From positions 10,082 through 36,478 of the IMG/VR virus record IMGVR_UViG_3300030202_003956: a stretch of 26,397 bases of DNA, one strand, 5' to 3'. Source of the DNA: a virus. Under the pieces are notes generated by a model. It saw only the letters and a program-made list of their open reading frames with translations. It was not told the origin of the DNA and did not search any database. Made by a program: the position numbers and the translations under genes. Shown one piece after another: positions 22,143 to 26,397 of the stretch. Each line of letters opens with the position of its first letter. The first letter of the stretch is position 1.

Positions 22143-23190
22143 TAATTCTAAAGTCGCTATTATATCTGACTTACACTTAGGTGTACATGGTAACAGCCCG
22201 GAATGGCATAAGAATGCTGTTGAATGGGCTAACTGGTTTAAGCAGGAATGTATATCAAACGATATTGTTGATATTATCTTTTGTGGAGATTGGCATCATA
22301 ATAGAAGTGAAATATCTGTAAGTACATTACAAGTATCAGCTGATATTTTAGATATACTAGCGGATTTTAACCTTATTATAATAACAGGTAATCATGATAT
22401 CTATTACAAATATAGAACTGATGTTAATTCTCTATCAGTTTTTAAGAGTAGAAAAAATATAACTGTATTAGACAAGTATCAGACTGTTGAAGCGTTTGAT
22501 AAGAAAATATCTTTTTGTCCATGGAATACATCTATTAGTGAAATCGAGAATAGTGATATAATTTTTGGTCATTTTGAAATTGAGACGTTTAAAATGACAG
22601 CTTTTAAAGTATGTGAAGAAGGATTAAAGATAAAAGACCTCCTTAAAAGGTCAAGCTTAATTATCTCAGGACATTTTCATACAAGACATGAAAAGAAGTT
22701 CGGTGCTGGTACTATATTATATGTAGGTAATCCATTTCAGATGGATTTCGGTGATACAGAAAATCAAAAAGGTTATTATATATTAGATATCAATAGTAAT
22801 AACTATCAATTTACTCCTAATAATGTTTCATCACGATATAAAAAGCTTAATTTAAGTGACCTCGTACGTGAAAAGAATATTACACCATATATTATTGAAA
22901 GTATAGCTAATAATTTAGTTAAACTTAAAATTGATATGAATATATCGCAAAGTGATATGGATATATTATTGAGCGTTCTACATAAACTTAAACCTGAATC
23001 ATTAACTGTAGATTATGATATTAATTTCAATAGATTATTGAATGATACGGTAGATGTAGAAGATATGTCAGGGATTGAGATAAATCAAGCTATTCAAGAA
23101 TTTGTAAAGCTGTTAGATATTGGTAATAAGAAAGAAATTATTGATTATACATTAGACTTATATGAAAGAAGTAAATTTTCAGCGAATTAG
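22120..23190 (+). CDS. 47: gp47-like recombination nuclease subunit (Mre11/SbcD type)
   Basis: A 356-residue calcineurin-like phosphoesterase, equivalent to T4 gp47 (339 residues). The metal motifs are all present: I-S-D-L-H-L-G (about 15-21), C-G-D-W-H-H-N (about 54-60), T-G-N-H-D (about 90-94), and G-H-F-H-T-R near residue 185. It pairs with gp46 to resect double-strand ends. Three consecutive ATG codons (22120, 22123, 22126) could be the start, all inside the end of gene 55. The stop overlaps gene 46 by 29 nt, giving an operon 55-47-46. Confidence 0.94.
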   Translation: MMMIPTINNSKVAIISDLHLGVHGNSPEWHKNAVEWANWFKQECISNDIVDIIFCGDWHHNRSEISVSTLQVSADILDILADFNLIIITGNHDIYYKYRTDVNSLSVFKSRKNITVLDKYQTVEAFDKKISFCPWNTSISEIENSDIIFGHFEIETFKMTAFKVCEEGLKIKDLLKRSSLIISGHFHTRHEKKFGAGTILYVGNPFQMDFGDTENQKGYYILDINSNNYQFTPNNVSSRYKKLNLSDLVREKNITPYIIESIANNLVKLKIDMNISQSDMDILLSVLHKLKPESLTVDYDINFNRLLNDTVDVEDMSGIEINQAIQEFVKLLDIGNKKEIIDYTLDLYERSKFSAN

Positions 23191-24967
23191 TATAGTAAAT
23201 TTTTTATCTGTCGGTGATGAGGTAGTATCTGTAGACTTTAATAAAGGTTTGCATGTTATAACGGGTATTAATTACGATAAACCTGACCGTAGAAATGCAA
23301 TAGGTAAAAGTACAATAGCAGACGCTATATATTTTGCAATTTTTGGTGAAACCTTACGCGATATTAAAAAGGATCTTATACCTAATAATATGACTAGCGG
23401 TAAGACTCATATTGAATTAGATTTTGAGGTTAAAACTCCAGCTGGTACAAATCAATATAAGATAGTACGTGAATTAGGACCTTCTAAGGTCTATATCTAT
23501 AAGAATGATAAAGATAAAACGAGAGATAGTATATCAAATACAAACAAATATATTTGTGATGTAACCAGTGCTTCACCTTCTATTTTTAAAAACTGTATTA
23601 TAATGACAGTTAACAATGCTATACCGTTTATGGCTAAAAATAAAGTTGAAAAGCGAAAGTTTATTGAAGATATTTTTGGTATGGAGGTATTTTCTCAAAT
23701 GCTATCAACACTACGTGCTGAATATAATGAAATTAAAAAAGAGTATGATATTGAAAGTACTTTATTAGACGAATTAAAGAAAACATATGATGAATATACA
23801 TCTCAACGGGATGAAGTAATTAGCAAGCGTAATAGTAAGAAGGAGGTTTATAAAAATAGACAGCAGAATAATATAAACGATCTGCAAAAATTAGAATCAC
23901 ATATAACAGAATGTAAAACTAAAGATTTGACAAGTATTAAGAGTTCAATCGATGAATTAAATACACGTGTAACTAAATGTGATACAAAAATCGTTGAACA
24001 GTTAGAAGCTGTTAGTTCAGAAAAAGCTAAACGTGACCATCTTAAAAATACGTTAGAAAAGTTAGGTACTAAAGAAGAGACTTGCCCTGTTTGTTTAAGA
24101 CGAGTTGAAGATCATGATATAGATCATATCAATAACGAAAAGAAAATACTAACATCTAATTTAGATGATACATGTAAAAATATTAAGGCTATAACTAAAT
24201 CACTTAATAATTATCGTAATGTAAAAAGTAAAATAATTGAGGCAGTTAATGATAAAAATAAAAAGTTAGTAGATGCTAAATTAGCTGAACAACGTGTTGA
24301 TAGTATCAAAGATAAAATTAAACAAATAAATAAATGGCAAGAAGAGCTTCTAATAGACTTAGAAGCAATAGAAAGTACAGATACAGACTTCGATAATTTA
24401 ATTGATACGTCGGGTGAAAGAATTAGCAATTTAGCAGAAAAGGTAGATGATCTTAAAAAGCAAATATCTAAATTAGATGTTGTTAAATATGTAGTATCTG
24501 AAGAGGGTGTTAAGTCTTATATTGTTAATAAACTATTAGAACTACTAAACAGTAGATTACTACAATACCTTAAAAGATTAGATTCAAACTCTATATGTAT
24601 TTTTAATGAATATTTTGAAGAAGAAATAATTAATGAAAAGAATAAGATATGTTCTTATTTTAATTTTTCTGGCGCGGAAAGAAAAGCTATTGATTTAGCG
24701 TGCTTGTTTACGTTTTCAGACATTAGAAGACTTCAAGGTGGTGTTAGATATAATATTAGTATATATGATGAATTGTTTGATAGTTCATTCGATGAAAAGG
24801 GTATTGAAATGGTGACACAGATATTACAAGATCGTGTTAATGAACTAAACGAGAGTACAATTGTTATATCACATAGAAAGGAATCTATCAAAGCTGTTAC
24901 TGGTGATGTTATATTCTTAACCAAACAAAACGGTATAACTCGTAGGGTTGATTATACTGAAATTTAA
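23162..24967 (+). CDS. 46: gp46-like recombination ATPase (Rad50/SbcC type)
   Basis: A 601-residue Rad50-like ATPase, longer than T4 gp46 (560). The N-terminal P-loop reads I-T-G35 ... G48-K-S-T, with 12 residues between the two Gly instead of four. A long coiled coil (about 190-480) is interrupted by C-P-V-C at about 308-311, the zinc hook that joins two subunits. The C-terminal part has F-S-G-A-E-R-K-A-I-D-L-A (ABC signature), S-I-Y-D-E-L-F-D (Walker B), and I-S-H-R (switch His). With gp47 it forms the end-resection complex that feeds UvsY-dependent strand exchange. Confidence 0.94.
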   Translation: MKEVNFQRISIVNFLSVGDEVVSVDFNKGLHVITGINYDKPDRRNAIGKSTIADAIYFAIFGETLRDIKKDLIPNNMTSGKTHIELDFEVKTPAGTNQYKIVRELGPSKVYIYKNDKDKTRDSISNTNKYICDVTSASPSIFKNCIIMTVNNAIPFMAKNKVEKRKFIEDIFGMEVFSQMLSTLRAEYNEIKKEYDIESTLLDELKKTYDEYTSQRDEVISKRNSKKEVYKNRQQNNINDLQKLESHITECKTKDLTSIKSSIDELNTRVTKCDTKIVEQLEAVSSEKAKRDHLKNTLEKLGTKEETCPVCLRRVEDHDIDHINNEKKILTSNLDDTCKNIKAITKSLNNYRNVKSKIIEAVNDKNKKLVDAKLAEQRVDSIKDKIKQINKWQEELLIDLEAIESTDTDFDNLIDTSGERISNLAEKVDDLKKQISKLDVVKYVVSEEGVKSYIVNKLLELLNSRLLQYLKRLDSNSICIFNEYFEEEIINEKNKICSYFNFSGAERKAIDLACLFTFSDIRRLQGGVRYNISIYDELFDSSFDEKGIEMVTQILQDRVNELNESTIVISHRKESIKAVTGDVIFLTKQNGITRRVDYTEI

Positions 24968-24975
24968 TATAAATA
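24968..24975 (+). promoter_or_regulatory. T4-type late promoter before the 46-43 glycosyltransferase
   Basis: An exact TATAAATA begins at the last base of the gene 46 stop codon and stands 6 nt before the ATG at 24982. It suggests that this glycosyltransferase is expressed late, unlike the replication genes around it. Confidence 0.72.
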
Positions 24976-24981
24976 ACGCCG

Positions 24982-26208
24982 ATGTTTACACCACCATTCG
25001 TACAACCCCATGTACAACCACACCCTGCGCCATATTATAATTCTGCGCCTCAAAATAATCTCAGCCCGGGTCAGAATAATCCTGAACCGCCTGAAATGTC
25101 TTTACCGAGATATATTAATTATTTAGCTGATCTCTCCGGGTGTGGCCATTGGCGAATTCTTTGGCCAGAACAAGTTATCAACGCTACATCTGTTGGTATC
25201 TCCCATTCTATTACATCTATGGTTACTGATCCTAGATTTTATCAGAATGTAAAAGTTGTTAAACTTCAGAGACAGGCATCTAATACTCAAGTTCAATTTG
25301 TTAAATTTCTTAAAAAAATACAACCAGAATATGGATTTAAACTAATATATGAAGTAGATGATGTTGTATTCAGAGAAGATATCCCTGACTACAATAAATT
25401 TAAGTTCGCATTCGATAATGATGAAATTCGTAACAACTGTATTGAAATTATTAATAGCGTTGATGAGGTCACAGTGACGTGCGACTTCATGAGACGGTTA
25501 TATAAGGAGAGGACAGGTCAGCAAAATATTACTGTTATCCCTAACTTTGTACCAAATTTTTGGTTAGGGCATTTATTTGATGGTCAAAAAGTTGCAAAGC
25601 AGTTGGAGGTAAATAGAAAAAAGCCAAGAATTCTATATACAGGATCTGGAGCTCATTATGATGTAGAAAATAAAGTGGATGGTAAGGATGATTTCGCTGG
25701 TGTACGAGATTATGTTAGAAAAACAGTAGATAAATATCAGTGGGTATTTGTTGGTGCATTTCCACCACAATTAGCAGACTTAGTTAAAGGTAATAAAATC
25801 GAATTTTATCCGTGGCAGAATTTATTGAATTATCCGAGGTTAATTAGCAAGTTGGATGTTCAGTTAATGGTAGCGCCGCTTCAAGTTAACAATTTTAATA
25901 AAGCTAAATCAGATATTAAATTTATTGAAGCGTGTACTTTAGGTATACCTTGCTTATGTCAAGATATGGAAACATATAGTACAGCTCCACCTTCTCTCAA
26001 ATTTAGTAGTGTTGAGGAATTTAGTGATAAAATAGACACTATTTTGAGATGGAAAAATAGAAGTAAATATTACAAAAATATTAAAGCCTTACGTGAAATT
26101 GGCGTGAATAGAATATTAGAGCAGGACTCTAATATTGGTGCTATTTTAGAGTCTCTAAATACACCGTATAACTCTACGGAGAGAACATTTCTACAAGAGT
26201 GGAATTAG
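24982..26208 (+). CDS. GT-B fold glycosyltransferase-like protein
   Basis: A 408-residue protein. The first 40 residues are Pro/Asn/Gln-rich (Q-P-H-V-Q-P-H-P-A-P-Y), probably disordered. After it come Y-E-V-D-D-V-V-F (about 131-138), V-T-C-D-F-M-R-R-L, I-P-N-F-V-P, and R-I-L-Y-T-G-S-G (about 216-223), as in GT4-type transferases. The C-terminal domain has Y-P-R-L-I-S-K-L-D-V-Q-L-M-V-A-P-L and K-S-D-I-K-F-I-E-A-C-T-L-G-I-P, the donor-binding E-x7-E-like region. The target, phage DNA, virion or host glycan, is unknown. A late promoter is directly upstream. Confidence 0.82.
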   Translation: MFTPPFVQPHVQPHPAPYYNSAPQNNLSPGQNNPEPPEMSLPRYINYLADLSGCGHWRILWPEQVINATSVGISHSITSMVTDPRFYQNVKVVKLQRQASNTQVQFVKFLKKIQPEYGFKLIYEVDDVVFREDIPDYNKFKFAFDNDEIRNNCIEIINSVDEVTVTCDFMRRLYKERTGQQNITVIPNFVPNFWLGHLFDGQKVAKQLEVNRKKPRILYTGSGAHYDVENKVDGKDDFAGVRDYVRKTVDKYQWVFVGAFPPQLADLVKGNKIEFYPWQNLLNYPRLISKLDVQLMVAPLQVNNFNKAKSDIKFIEACTLGIPCLCQDMETYSTAPPSLKFSSVEEFSDKIDTILRWKNRSKYYKNIKALREIGVNRILEQDSNIGAILESLNTPYNSTERTFLQEWN

Positions 26209-26245
26209 TAGTAGATTATATTAGGAACTACTATATACTATATAT

Positions 26246-26397
26246 GTGGCGTATAGGAATGCAATTTATAACGGTCGTGAAGGTGTAATTAACCTATTCA
26301 CGTGGGATGAAGATGGTAATCGTATTATGACGACTACCTCACATGATCCGTATCTTTATGTTGAAAGTCCAGCAGGTGATAAGGTATCAATTTTTGG
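26246..26397 (+). CDS. 43: gp43-like DNA polymerase, N-terminal fragment
   Basis: An open frame starts with GTG at 26246 and continues past the right edge, giving 50 complete residues. It reads A-Y-R-N-A-I-Y-N-G-R-E-G-V-I-N-L-F-T-W-D, then D-P-Y-L-Y-V-E-S and K-V-S-I-F-G. This fits the N-terminal domain of T4-type family B polymerases (a strand pair, then P-x-L-Y/F-V and a K-S-x-F-G segment). An ATG at 26244 in another frame ends after 14 codons. The exonuclease and polymerase domains lie outside the window, so the call rests on the N-terminus and on its place after genes 47 and 46. Confidence 0.75.
   Translation, partial: MAYRNAIYNGREGVINLFTWDEDGNRIMTTTSHDPYLYVESPAGDKVSIF

Overview
The window is about 26 kb of AT-rich DNA from a tailed phage genome of the T4 supergroup (a T4-like myovirus, probably marine). 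The main evidence is one co-directional block with homologues of T4 UvsY, UvsW, gp55, gp47, gp46 and the start of gp43. T4-type late promoters (TATAAATA and one-base variants) stand directly before many genes. PhoH, a SegE-like GIY-YIG protein, DUF2452 and DUF6267-like proteins also fit. The host cannot be named from the sequence. No tRNA, rRNA, CRISPR array, IS element or integrase was seen, and no gap between genes exceeds 300 bases.

Layout. (1) Positions 1-4425, minus strand: a glycosyltransferase cluster with a partial transferase, a GT10 fucosyltransferase-like protein, a two-domain GT2-type protein, a related one-domain protein and a GT11 fucosyltransferase-like protein. (2) 4530-6524, plus strand: a beta-helix tail spike or fibre with its own late promoter. 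(3) 6532-12673, both strands: a P-loop kinase-like protein, QueE, PhoH, DUF2452, QueD, a Pro/Lys/Gly-repeat protein, FolE2 and a possible endonuclease V-like protein. FolE2, QueD and QueE are three enzymes of the GTP to 7-carboxy-7-deazaguanine route. (4) 12670-18702, minus strand: nine tightly packed genes. Most begin with a short M-K-x-F-K-x-Y-F-E-like peptide that resembles the capsid-targeting peptide of T4 internal proteins. Several encode recognisable catalytic folds: polymerase-beta-type nucleotidyltransferase, retropepsin-like, HxGH nucleotidyltransferase, KxDG ligase-like and PD-(D/E)XK-like. (5) 18711-19837, minus strand: an unknown protein, a GIY-YIG protein and a small Lys-tailed protein. 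(6) 19859-26397, plus strand: recombination, late transcription and replication genes, with a glycosyltransferase between 46 and 43.

How the parts work together. gp55 would direct host RNA polymerase to the TATAAATA promoters. At five late genes the promoter ends exactly 5 nt before ATG. By T4 geometry this puts the A of ATG at or next to the transcription start, so these late mRNAs look leaderless. The three clearest sigma70-like promoters (GT10, queD, folE2) are also nearly leaderless. The most interesting hypothesis is that region 4 encodes a set of enzymes packaged into the prohead and injected with the DNA. This rests on N-terminal pattern, gene clustering and late promoters; it is inference and needs virion proteomics.
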